Shown here piece by piece: positions 1 to 7,554 of a DNA stretch of 25,234 bases. Position 1 is the first letter of the stretch. Each line of letters opens with the position of its first letter. The stretch is from contig CALDDL010000190.1 of assembly GCA_937936675.1 (NCBI GenBank), positions 1-25,234 of the forward strand, read 5' to 3'. A program made the position numbers and the translations under genes. Source of the DNA: an uncultured bacterium (GTDB lineage: Bacteria > Bacteroidota > Ignavibacteria > Ignavibacteriales > Melioribacteraceae). The notes under the pieces were generated by a model. The model did not search any database and was not told where the DNA came from. It saw nothing but the letters and a program-made list of their open reading frames with translations.

Positions 1-1293
1 GCCGAGCCCATGGGAGTGGTAGCAGCACTAATTCCTTCTACTAATCCTACTTCGACAGTTATTTTCAAAACATTAATTTCTCTCAAGTGTAGAAATGCTA
101 TCGTAGCTTCTCCTCATCCCAGAGCAGTTAACTGCACATTAGAAGCAGTAAAGGTTCTTAATGATGCAGCCGAAAAAGCCGGCGCTCCTAAAGGGCTTAT
201 ACAATGTATGACTACTCCAACGATTGAAGGTACAGAAGCCTTAATGAAGGATAGGAGTGTTGCTGTGATATTAGCAACCGGAAGCAATCCAATGGTAAAA
301 GCTGCTTATAGTTCCGGGAAACCTGCTTTCGGTGTTGGTTCGGGGAATGTACCTGCATTTATTGAAAGAAGTGCAACCGTTAATAAAGCAGTCGCCGATA
401 TTATTTCAGGAACTACTTTTGATAATGGAACTCTTTGCTCGTCAGAACAAGCCATTGTTGTTGATAAACCGATTAAGGAAGAAGTAATTAAAGAAGCAAA
501 AAAGCAAGGTGCTTTCTTCATCGAAGGTACTGATAAATTAAAATTAGAAAAAGCTGTTACTCCCGGTGGGAAAATAAATCCGGAAATAGTTGGTAAGAGT
601 GCTGTTTGGATTGCTAACTATGCAGGAATTAAAGTACCCGAGAATACAACTGTACTTATTGCTGAATGCCAATCTGTCGGCAAGAAAGAACCACTTTCGG
701 CAGAAAAACTTTCACCTGTATTAGCATTTTACACCGTGGATGGTTGGCTTGAAGGATGCCACCGCTGTATCGAACTTCTTCAGTTTGGCGGTGTAGGACA
801 TACCCTAGTAATTCATTCCAACGATTCAGAAATTATAATGAAATTTGGTTTAGAAAAACCGGCATTTAGGATTGTCGTAAACACTCCTTCATCTTTAGGT
901 GCCGTGGGATATAGCACCGATTTAACTCCATCATTAACTCTTGGTGTAGGGACTTGGGGAGGTTCAATTATCTCTGAAAATGTAAGTGCTATTCATCTTA
1001 TGAACGTTAAAACCCTTGCATTCGAAACAACTCAAATAAATACCGGTCATTCTCTTAATTCACTTGAACTAAAAGACTATAAGGGGAATTTTAATTCTCA
1101 TAAACAAGATGGAAAAACTGATTTTACATCAATAATTGAAGATAGATTACGTGCAAGAGCAGGAAATCCCTCTTATTCGATTCCAATTGATTCTAAAGTC
1201 GAAACCGGAAGTCATCCTAATAAAGCGTTTGGTACAGGTATATCAGAAAACGAAATAAAAAAAATTATAAGTGATTTTAGTAAATATAGATAA
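1..1293 (+). CDS. CoA-acylating aldehyde dehydrogenase (EutE/PduP/AdhE-N type), 5' truncated
   Basis: The reading frame is open to base 1, so the start lies outside the window; 430 residues are visible and roughly 50-100 N-terminal residues are probably missing compared with the usual 460-490. Family members oxidise an aldehyde to acyl-CoA with NAD+. Seen directly: the N-terminal PSTNPTST motif, the nucleotide-site region ending in GVGSGNVPAF, and the catalytic-cysteine motif FDNGTLCSSEQ with its Cys codon at 436-438. The later block GTWGGSIISENV is typical of the acetylating branch. After the catalytic domain comes a tail of about 80 residues with a polar, Gly/Ser/Asn-rich linker and a terminal amphipathic segment (GISENEIKKIISDFSKYR, codons 1237-1290). 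This could be a microcompartment encapsulation peptide (inference). No microcompartment shell gene is in the window, and the exact aldehyde cannot be told. An AdhE fusion is excluded because no alcohol dehydrogenase domain follows. Confidence 0.88.
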   Translation, partial: AEPMGVVAALIPSTNPTSTVIFKTLISLKCRNAIVASPHPRAVNCTLEAVKVLNDAAEKAGAPKGLIQCMTTPTIEGTEALMKDRSVAVILATGSNPMVKAAYSSGKPAFGVGSGNVPAFIERSATVNKAVADIISGTTFDNGTLCSSEQAIVVDKPIKEEVIKEAKKQGAFFIEGTDKLKLEKAVTPGGKINPEIVGKSAVWIANYAGIKVPENTTVLIAECQSVGKKEPLSAEKLSPVLAFYTVDGWLEGCHRCIELLQFGGVGHTLVIHSNDSEIIMKFGLEKPAFRIVVNTPSSLGAVGYSTDLTPSLTLGVGTWGGSIISENVSAIHLMNVKTLAFETTQINTGHSLNSLELKDYKGNFNSHKQDGKTDFTSIIEDRLRARAGNPSYSIPIDSKVETGSHPNKAFGTGISENEIKKIISDFSKYR

Positions 1294-1305
1294 TAATAAG
1301 AGACC

Positions 1306-1355
1306 TAATTTCAAAATTATTATGTGATTATAGTCATTTAGTAATTTCGAAATTA
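1306..1355. repeat. Pair of near-identical 14-bp palindromes, possible operator
   Basis: The spacer between the aldehyde dehydrogenase gene and the small membrane-protein gene holds TAATTTCAAAATTA (1306-1319) and TAATTTCGAAATTA (1342-1355). The second is a perfect dyad and the first differs by one central base. Their starts are 36 bp apart. Two matching dyads upstream of a gene look like a double operator for a dimeric regulator, but the DNA is very AT-rich and chance is possible. Confidence 0.4.
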
Positions 1356-1386
1356 TGGATATCTTTACTTCAAAGAAAGATAATAT

Positions 1387-1569
1387 ATGGAAATTGAAAA
1401 TAAACATAATAAATGGACTATTGAAAAAGGCGATTATAAAAGAGATGATACAGCAACTTGGCGGTATCAGAAAAAACTTATACGAAGAAAAAAGATTTAC
1501 ACTGCTTTAAGTATTGTTGCCTATTTAATCGTACTTACCGTGATTTTACATTTAATCCTATCCCGTTAA
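1387..1569 (+). CDS. Small single-pass membrane protein, unknown function
   Basis: This 60-residue protein is not one I recognise. It has a charged, soluble N-terminal half (residues 1-36, rich in Lys, Arg and Asp) ending in a KKLIRRKK cluster, then one hydrophobic segment at about residues 39-58 and a final Ser-Arg. The positive cluster just before the segment predicts the N-terminus stays in the cytoplasm (inference). The start is the first ATG after an in-frame gap, with a purine-rich AAAGAAAG 6-9 bases upstream acting as a weak ribosome site. The gene is convergent with lptB and the two stop codons interlock: TAA on plus at 1567-1569 and TAA on minus at 1566-1568. It may share a transcript with the upstream aldehyde dehydrogenase gene, 93 bases away. 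That it is a real gene is supported by its clean membrane-protein pattern and its fit in the gap. Confidence 0.6.
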   Translation: MEIENKHNKWTIEKGDYKRDDTATWRYQKKLIRRKKIYTALSIVAYLIVLTVILHLILSR

Positions 1570-2306
1570 CTATAACGGTCTAATTTAAATTTTTCACCAA
1601 GATATAATTTTTTAACTTCAGGATCTTCTGCAAGGAATTGAGCAGTTCCTTCTTTAAATATTTTTCCGCTAATTAAAATATAAGCTCTATCAACAATGCT
1701 GAGGGTCTCATGAACGTTATGATCTGTAATTAATATTCCTATTCCCTTATGTCTTAAATTAGCCACTATTTGCATTATATCTTCAACAGCGATCGGGTCA
1801 ACACCCGCAAAAGGTTCATCAAGAAGAATAAAATCAGGGTCGTTAGCTAATGCGCGTGCAATTTCGCATCTCCTTCTTTCTCCTCCGCTCAATTGATAAC
1901 CGATATTTTTTCTAACGTGGTTTAGACCTAATTCTTCAATTAATTTTTCTAACTTTTCTTTTCGCTCAGTTTTGGAAATATCTAACATTTGCAAAATAGC
2001 CAATATATTATCCTCAACCGTAAGCTTCCTAAAAATTGATGCTTCCTGAGGCAAATAACCAACTCCCATTTTTGCTCGCTTATACATCGGTTCATCCGTG
2101 ATCTCTTTTGAATTGAGATATACTTCTCCGCCGTTTGGTTTTATCATACCGACAATCATATAAAATGTGGTCGTCTTTCCTGCACCATTCGGTCCGAGCA
2201 AACCAACTACTTCTCCCTGTTGAACGTTTACCGATACATTATCGACTACAGTTCTTTTTTTATAGATTTTTTTTAGATTTTCGCTTTTTAATATGCTTAC
2301 GCTCAT
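1566..2306 (-). CDS. lptB: LPS export ABC transporter ATP-binding protein LptB
   Basis: This 246-residue cytoplasmic ATPase powers extraction of LPS from the inner membrane together with LptF/LptG, which are not in this window. Seen: Walker A GPNGAGKT at residues 38-45, a Q-loop around Q87 (YLPQEAS), ABC signature LSGGE at 139-143, Walker B LLDEP at 161-165 followed by FAGVDPIAV, and the switch histidine H195 in ITDHNVHE. The FAGVDP stretch and the length match LptB rather than general ABC ATPases. The start codon overlaps the end of the upstream lptA-like gene by 4 bases (ATGA), so translation is probably coupled. It is the last gene of the kds-lpt operon and meets a convergent small gene at its stop. 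Confidence 0.95.
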   Translation of the reverse strand: MSVSILKSENLKKIYKKRTVVDNVSVNVQQGEVVGLLGPNGAGKTTTFYMIVGMIKPNGGEVYLNSKEITDEPMYKRAKMGVGYLPQEASIFRKLTVEDNILAILQMLDISKTERKEKLEKLIEELGLNHVRKNIGYQLSGGERRRCEIARALANDPDFILLDEPFAGVDPIAVEDIMQIVANLRHKGIGILITDHNVHETLSIVDRAYILISGKIFKEGTAQFLAEDPEVKKLYLGEKFKLDRYS

Positions 2307-3682
2307 TTATTCTCTTCCAATAAATTAAATGGAATTTTTCTGTCAAATTTTTCTCTAATCGGTCGATCAAATAAATTAAATGCCGGTAATAGATAATCTC
2401 TTTCGTTTCCGATAACTTTTTGATCCGGATAATATTCAGTTGCGGGTGAACCGTATAATTTCACTTCACTAACACTTCCGCTTTCAAACCCGATCTTCAT
2501 TTTTTCACCGCTTGATTTTAGGACACCGTTTCCCTCACCCTCTTCGTATAAATAATAAATACTTAGAATTTTACCCGTTACTTCCACATTTCTAAGAGTA
2601 TCATTCATAAAAAAGAGGAACAGACTATCTCCCGAAATCTGTTCGAATCTTTGCGGAAATTTTTCATTCTCCGATATTAACATAGAATTACCGAATACTT
2701 TAATATTTTCTAATTTTTTGTCAATCAATCTTATATTTATTGAATCCCCGCTTAACTGCGAATTAGAGTACCATAGAACCGGTTGTGTTAAATCTTCTTC
2801 CTTTTTCTTAAATCTGATTTCACCCGTAATTTGATTAAAATAAGTTTCTGAATTAATCGAGTTCAAATTCTTACTAAAAATATTTACGGAGTCTTTGGCT
2901 ATGAGAATATTCTTAGTACTATCTTTTAGAGATTTCATAGAAATGGATTTTATATAGAGTGTATCGAGATTCCCATTATCTAATGTATCAATCTGCACTA
3001 ATAACGGATTTCCCTCAATTATTGAACTCCCCTCTTTTTTATTATCTTCTAGATAATCCGATAATATCAACATTGATTCTTTCTTTTCTGCTATTGCCAC
3101 ATTCCCATAGGCAAATGTCATTTCACTCTCTCGATAATTAACTAAGTTATCGGCTAATAAAACCGAGTTCTTTGTGTTTACCTTTACTTTTCCTATCCCG
3201 ATAGATTTATTTTCATTATCGTAATAATATAATGTATCTGCATTCATCTCTGATTCAGCATCATATAAATTTACATTTCCGGTAAAGAAAGAACGATTTT
3301 CATCGAAATAATAATACCCGGTTTTTGAATTTAATTTATAATGCCCGTCTGTGAGACTAATTCCATTATTTGAATAAGCAATTTTTTTATTTCCGTTATA
3401 GAATCCACGGCTAGTATTTATTCTAATTGTATCTTGAGTAACAATTACGTTTCCGATTAATTCAGCTTCGTTTTTCTTTATAAATTGAATGGCTCGATCG
3501 CAAATAATTCTCACTTCATCTTGTGTCATGATAACATTCCCGATCACTTCACGTACGTTTTCGCCATCAACCACCTTCCCTATCAGACTATCTCCAATCA
3601 CAACCAGATTGCCTCTTTCCTGAGAAAAGATAGCTAACGGGAGGAAAAATAATATTACTAATATTTTAAATTTATTTTTCAT
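2303..3682 (-). CDS. lptA: OstA-like LptA family periplasmic LPS-transport protein
   Basis: This 459-residue protein carries an N-terminal signal peptide (about residues 1-20, ending near FSQE). The mature part shows recurring beta-strand units of the OstA/LptA fold, for example GNVIMTQDEVRIICDRA and GNVIVTQDTIRINTSRG, then FTGNVNLYD and AYGNVAIAE. LptA-type proteins form the periplasmic bridge that carries LPS from LptC to the outer-membrane translocon. It is much longer than E. coli LptA (about 185 residues); long OstA-like proteins in this position are usual in Bacteroidota. It overlaps lptC by 11 bases and lptB by 4. The family call is firm from the motif pattern and the lptC-lptA-lptB order. 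Whether it acts as the whole bridge or also replaces part of LptD is open. Confidence 0.85.
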   Translation of the reverse strand: MKNKFKILVILFFLPLAIFSQERGNLVVIGDSLIGKVVDGENVREVIGNVIMTQDEVRIICDRAIQFIKKNEAELIGNVIVTQDTIRINTSRGFYNGNKKIAYSNNGISLTDGHYKLNSKTGYYYFDENRSFFTGNVNLYDAESEMNADTLYYYDNENKSIGIGKVKVNTKNSVLLADNLVNYRESEMTFAYGNVAIAEKKESMLILSDYLEDNKKEGSSIIEGNPLLVQIDTLDNGNLDTLYIKSISMKSLKDSTKNILIAKDSVNIFSKNLNSINSETYFNQITGEIRFKKKEEDLTQPVLWYSNSQLSGDSINIRLIDKKLENIKVFGNSMLISENEKFPQRFEQISGDSLFLFFMNDTLRNVEVTGKILSIYYLYEEGEGNGVLKSSGEKMKIGFESGSVSEVKLYGSPATEYYPDQKVIGNERDYLLPAFNLFDRPIREKFDRKIPFNLLEENK

Positions 3683-4211
3683 TATTACTCTTAACCGCTG
3701 AATAAGTTATCTTCTTAATAACATAATTTTTCAATTGTTGATCTGATACCAAACCATAGCCTTCTATTATCTCTTCGTTAGAAACAATTCTAACAAATTT
3801 ATCGGTAATAATTTTTTCATCGGAATTACGCCACATCAATTCATCAGTAGTTAACACAACACCGCTATCATTTGCTACTACTACGTTTTCGATTGCATAC
3901 ATATTTTTTGTTAAGTCATCCACTTTCCCTTTTAGTGCAGTAAGGGTTGTAGTTCTAACTTTATTTGAATCATAAAACTCTATTTTGATCTCGTTAAGGA
4001 GAGTTTCATCTTTTTCGTCAAATATTTCTAAATGTTTTGTATAAAGAACCGCTTTAATTCTTCCTTCTTGTGAAAATATTATTTTAGAATTCCAACTTTC
4101 TTGAATCGGCATATCTTTGGAATCATTGGTATCAATTTCCGGCTTTAGTTTTTCTTCTCCGCATCCTATCAAAAAAATGCTCATAAGTATTATTATAGGA
4201 AGGTACTTCAT
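3672..4211 (-). CDS. lptC: LptC-like LPS export protein, predicted lipoprotein
   Basis: This 179-residue protein begins with a short hydrophobic signal and the lipobox LIGC, with the lipidated Cys predicted at residue 17, followed by an acidic and charged linker (GEEKLKPEID). The remainder (about 40-175) is beta-rich with the YrbK/LptC pattern: EGRIKAVLYTKHLEIF, then LTALKGKVDDLTKNMYAIENVVV and TTDELMWRNSDEKIITDKFVRI. LptC hands LPS from the LptBFG pump to LptA. E. coli LptC is held by a transmembrane helix; here a lipid anchor is predicted. It overlaps kdsD by 4 bases and the lptA-like gene by 11, placing it firmly in the Lpt block. The call rests on the pattern and on context. Confidence 0.85.
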   Translation of the reverse strand: MKYLPIIILMSIFLIGCGEEKLKPEIDTNDSKDMPIQESWNSKIIFSQEGRIKAVLYTKHLEIFDEKDETLLNEIKIEFYDSNKVRTTTLTALKGKVDDLTKNMYAIENVVVANDSGVVLTTDELMWRNSDEKIITDKFVRIVSNEEIIEGYGLVSDQQLKNYVIKKITYSAVKSNNEK

Positions 4212-5197
4212 CTTTTTTGAAGTCCTAATTTTACTAAATCATGAAGATGAACTACACCAATTGGCTGTAATTTTTTATTTGTTACAATTAAAGAAGTTAT
4301 TTTAAATTTTTCCATCTGTTGAAGTGCAAATGAAGCTAAATAATCATCTGTAATTGTTTTAGGATTTTTGGACATTACATCAAGTGCGGTTAAGTTCTTG
4401 AATTCAAGTGTTTTCTCTAATAATCTTCTTATATCACCATCGGTTACTATTCCTTCTAATTCCTTTTTATTATTTACAACACAAGTCATTCCGAGTCTTT
4501 TGGATGTAATGGTAAGAATTGTATCCTTTAAGGAAGTAGAAGTTTTTACAATTGGTACATCTTTGCCGGCAATCATAATTTCAGAAATTTTAAGAGATAA
4601 CCTTTTACCAAGACTACCACCCGGATGGAGCATGGCAAAATCTTGAGCAGTGAATCCACGTAAATCTAAGAGAGAAACGGCAAGCGCATCACCCATAGCT
4701 AAGGTCGCTGTAGTTGATGACGTAGGGGCTAAGTCATGCGGGCATGCTTCTTCGTCCACTTTTACATTTAATACTACATCACATGATTTTGCTAATTTTG
4801 ATTCTTGATTTCCAATTAATCCAATTAATTTTACTTTGATTCTTTTTAAAATTGGAAGAAGATTTAAGAGTTCCTCTGTATGTCCGCTTTTTGATAATAA
4901 AACTACTACATCTTGCTTTCTTACCATCCCTAGATCACCGTGTAATGCATCTGTTGGGTGCATATATATCGCTGCTGTGCCAGTAGAATTCAATGTAGCT
5001 ACAATCTTTCTAGCAATTAAACCAGATTTGCCCATGCCTGTTAATATTACTCTTCCTTTAGAATTAAAAATTAAATTTACCGCTTTCAAAAAATTTTCAT
5101 CGATTCTTTCAGTAAGACTTAATACTGCCTTACCTTCAATCTCAATTACTTGTTTTCCTTTTTCTATAATAGATTTTTCTTCTTGACTTAATTTCAT
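4208..5197 (-). CDS. kdsD: D-arabinose-5-phosphate isomerase KdsD/KpsF (SIS + two CBS)
   Basis: This 329-residue cytoplasmic enzyme interconverts ribulose 5-phosphate and arabinose 5-phosphate, the first committed precursor of KDO. The SIS domain covers about residues 40-175, with TGMGKSGLIARK at 53-64, HPTDALHGDLGMV at 80-92 and LSKSGHTEEL at 101-110. The isomerase-specific stretch CPHDLAPTSSTTATLAMGDA follows, then FAMLHPGGSLGKRL at 187-200. Two CBS domains fill about 205-262 and 268-325. This domain order and length match KdsD/KpsF exactly. The ATG lies about 30 bases after the end of the kdsC-like gene, the largest gap among the kds genes, and the 3' end overlaps lptC by 4 bases. Confidence 0.95.
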   Translation of the reverse strand: MKLSQEEKSIIEKGKQVIEIEGKAVLSLTERIDENFLKAVNLIFNSKGRVILTGMGKSGLIARKIVATLNSTGTAAIYMHPTDALHGDLGMVRKQDVVVLLSKSGHTEELLNLLPILKRIKVKLIGLIGNQESKLAKSCDVVLNVKVDEEACPHDLAPTSSTTATLAMGDALAVSLLDLRGFTAQDFAMLHPGGSLGKRLSLKISEIMIAGKDVPIVKTSTSLKDTILTITSKRLGMTCVVNNKKELEGIVTDGDIRRLLEKTLEFKNLTALDVMSKNPKTITDDYLASFALQQMEKFKITSLIVTNKKLQPIGVVHLHDLVKLGLQKR

Positions 5198-5226
5198 TTC
5201 TCGCTTACTCTTATAGTTTTTATAAC

Positions 5227-5721
5227 TTATTTCTGATTATAATTTTCGTATGAATTTTTAAAATAACACCGAAGTTCTTCAAATAATTTTGAAATATCAA
5301 ATACGTCAAATGTTAAATCTACAACTCTTTTTACATTTCGCTTTGCAGAAACGGGTGCAGCCTTGAATTTTACTTTCTGAAGCAAAGGTATGTCCAAAAC
5401 ATCATCTCCAATATAAAATATTGAGTCATAACTTATCTCTGAATCTTTTATAAATTCATCAACAGATTCAATTTTATTTAGAGATCTTGCAAGAATATTT
5501 AAACCTTCAATTTGAGAAAGAACTTTAATATATCCATTTTCATCACTGGCGGTAACGATACCTACCTTTACTCCATATTTGCCGATTTGATCAATGAATA
5601 AATTAAGCTCAACAATTAAGGTCTCTATTTTATCTCTAGTAAATTCATTTATTAGCACTCCTTCTAAATCAAATAAGAATAAATTAATTTCCCTAAAGGA
5701 GGAAATTAAATCATGCTTCAT
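5227..5721 (-). CDS. KdsC-like HAD phosphatase with altered catalytic motif
   Basis: This 164-residue protein sits exactly where KDO-8-phosphate phosphatase (KdsC) is expected, between kdsA and kdsD, and has KdsC length and motif layout. HAD motif I reads FDLEGVLIN: the nucleophile D18 is present, but the second acidic position is Glu20 (GAA at 5662-5664) instead of the usual Asp that acts as general acid/base. Motif II is VGIVTAS, a lysine candidate for motif III is in LNKIES, and motif IV is YIGDDVLDIPLL. The C-terminal loop common in KdsC is poorly matched (APVSAKRNVKRVVDLTF). It probably hydrolyses KDO-8-phosphate, possibly slowly, or has drifted to a related role. It overlaps kdsA by 11 bases. 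Confidence 0.75.
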   Translation of the reverse strand: MKHDLISSFREINLFLFDLEGVLINEFTRDKIETLIVELNLFIDQIGKYGVKVGIVTASDENGYIKVLSQIEGLNILARSLNKIESVDEFIKDSEISYDSIFYIGDDVLDIPLLQKVKFKAAPVSAKRNVKRVVDLTFDVFDISKLFEELRCYFKNSYENYNQK

Positions 5722-6526
5722 TTTTCACCATATCATCAATTTTTTTTATAGATACTAATAAGTCTTCAAGTTCATCTAACTTCAATTGACTTTGAGCGTC
5801 GCTCAAAGCTTTTTTAGGATCCGGATGTACTTCAAGGAATAGTGCATCTATTCCTACCGAAGCTGCCGCCCTTGCATAGGTCTTAATAAACCGCGGTTCT
5901 CCTCCTGAAATCGATCCTACACTTGGCTGCTGAACAGCATGAGTGGCATCCATTACAACAGGATATCCTAGTTCCCTCATTATTACAAGAGACCTCATAT
6001 CAACTACCAGATTATGGTAACCAAATGTTGTGCCTCTTTCTGTAAGCATAATTTTTTTGTTACCTGTCGATACGACTTTATCAACGACATGAGCCATATC
6101 TTCAGGAGCTAGAAACTGCCCTTTTTTAATATTAACAATTTTACCTGTTTTGCCTGCTGCTATTAATAAATCTGTTTGACGGCATAGGAATGCAGGTATT
6201 TGTAAAAGATCAACATATTCCGCTGCCATTTCTGCTTCCGGCTCGGTATGTATATCGGTTATTATGGGAACTCCTAATTTGTTTTTAACCGAAGAAAGTA
6301 TCTCCAGTGCCTCTTTATCTCCAAGACCGGTAAATGAATTTACACTCGTTCTATTTGCTTTTTTATAACTTGATTTGAAGATGAATGGGATATTAAGGCG
6401 AGAGGTAATCTCTTTTATTTTTGTGGCAGTATTATAAATTAATTCTTCGCTTTCAATTACGCATGGACCCGCAATTAATACGAAAGGTTTTCCGCCACCT
6501 ATTGTTATATCATTTAATTTTATCAT
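5711..6526 (-). CDS. kdsA: 3-deoxy-8-phosphooctulonate synthase KdsA, metal-dependent class
   Basis: This 271-residue enzyme condenses phosphoenolpyruvate with arabinose 5-phosphate to form KDO-8-phosphate in the cytoplasm. Diagnostic stretches are FVLIAGPCVIESEEL near the start, FKSSYKKANRTS, the GVPIITDIHTE segment, LLQIPAFLCRQTDLL, and DATHAVQQP in the active site. C22 in AGPC marks the metal-dependent class known from Aquifex aeolicus; metal-independent enzymes such as the E. coli one have Asn here. The later acidic ligand region is FLEVHPDPKKALSDAQSQL. It overlaps ruvB by 4 bases upstream and the kdsC-like gene by 11 bases downstream. Length and motifs agree fully with the family. Confidence 0.96.
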   Translation of the reverse strand: MIKLNDITIGGGKPFVLIAGPCVIESEELIYNTATKIKEITSRLNIPFIFKSSYKKANRTSVNSFTGLGDKEALEILSSVKNKLGVPIITDIHTEPEAEMAAEYVDLLQIPAFLCRQTDLLIAAGKTGKIVNIKKGQFLAPEDMAHVVDKVVSTGNKKIMLTERGTTFGYHNLVVDMRSLVIMRELGYPVVMDATHAVQQPSVGSISGGEPRFIKTYARAAASVGIDALFLEVHPDPKKALSDAQSQLKLDELEDLLVSIKKIDDMVKNEA

Positions 6527-7554
6527 TGAAATAAATTACTTTGGTCTAATTTAGAATTTCGTTTTTTATTAAATCTCTTATATGCTAATTCAGTTGCTTC
6601 TCTTCCGCGAGGAGTTCTTTGAATATATCCCTGCTGAATCAGAAATGGTTCATATACTTCTTCGATTGTACCTGCGTCTTCATTTACTGATACCGCAAGA
6701 TTATTAAGTCCTACGGGACCTCCATTAAATTTTTCGATTATAGTTAAAATTATATCCTTATCCATTTCATCTAGACCATCGTCATCTACTTCAAGAGCAG
6801 TTAATGCTTTCTTAGCCGTTTCTAAATCAATTGTTTCTTTATTATCATAATCTGCAAAGTCGCGTGTTCTTTTTAATAATCGGTTTGCTATTCTTGGAGT
6901 GCCTCTGGATCTTTTTGCAATCTCCTCTGCCGCATCTGAATCTATTTTAACGTTTAATATCTCTGCCGTTCTAATTATTATTTTCTGAATCAAACTGCTT
7001 TCATAATAATCTAGTCGTGATTTAATGCCAAATCTATCTCTTAATGGAGCTGTTAGTAATCCTGCTCTTGTAGTTGCACCTATCAAGGTATATGGTGGGA
7101 GTTTTATTTGGATTGAACGAGCATTAGGTCCGCTATCGATCATGATATCGAGCTTAAAATCTTCCATTGCTGAATATAAATATTCTTCCACCACAGGACT
7201 AAGACGATGGATTTCATCAATAAAAAGGACAGATTTTTCTTCAAGATTTGTAAGAAGTCCTGCGAGGTCTCCCGGTTTTTCTAACACAGGTCCCGAAGTG
7301 ATCTTTATCTTTACTCCAAGTTCATTTGCAATTATATTTGCTAATGTAGTTTTACCTAGTCCGGGAGGACCCGTAAGCAATACATGGTCTAATCCTTCAT
7401 CTCTTTTTTTAGCTGCTCCAATAAATACTTTTAGATTATCAACTATTTTCCTCTGTCCCGAAAATTCGTCAAATGAACTCGGTCTTATTGAAGATTCAAA
7501 ACTTTTTTCTTCCTCTTTCAAAGCCGGATTTACTGTCTCTGATTTTCTCATCAT
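6523..7554 (-). CDS. ruvB: Holliday junction branch-migration ATPase RuvB
   Basis: This 343-residue AAA+ motor works as a hexameric ring with RuvA to move Holliday junctions during recombinational repair. Seen: Walker A GPPGLGKT at residues 62-69, Walker B FIDEIHRL at 111-118, sensor 1 GATTRAGLLT at 159-168, and the arginine-finger segment LRDRFG at 171-176. The C-terminal winged-helix DNA-binding domain shows LIQQGYIQRTPRGREAT. The protein has its full normal length. ruvA and ruvC are not in the window. The gene is embedded between a membrane acyltransferase gene and kdsA with 4-base overlaps on both sides, so it is co-expressed with LPS genes, most likely a packing accident rather than a functional link. 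Confidence 0.97.
   Translation of the reverse strand: MMRKSETVNPALKEEEKSFESSIRPSSFDEFSGQRKIVDNLKVFIGAAKKRDEGLDHVLLTGPPGLGKTTLANIIANELGVKIKITSGPVLEKPGDLAGLLTNLEEKSVLFIDEIHRLSPVVEEYLYSAMEDFKLDIMIDSGPNARSIQIKLPPYTLIGATTRAGLLTAPLRDRFGIKSRLDYYESSLIQKIIIRTAEILNVKIDSDAAEEIAKRSRGTPRIANRLLKRTRDFADYDNKETIDLETAKKALTALEVDDDGLDEMDKDIILTIIEKFNGGPVGLNNLAVSVNEDAGTIEEVYEPFLIQQGYIQRTPRGREATELAYKRFNKKRNSKLDQSNLFQ

Noticed and set aside
4836..5186. Plus-strand open frame of 116 codons opposite kdsD
   Set aside because: The SIS-domain gene on the minus strand fully explains this DNA; the plus frame has no domain.
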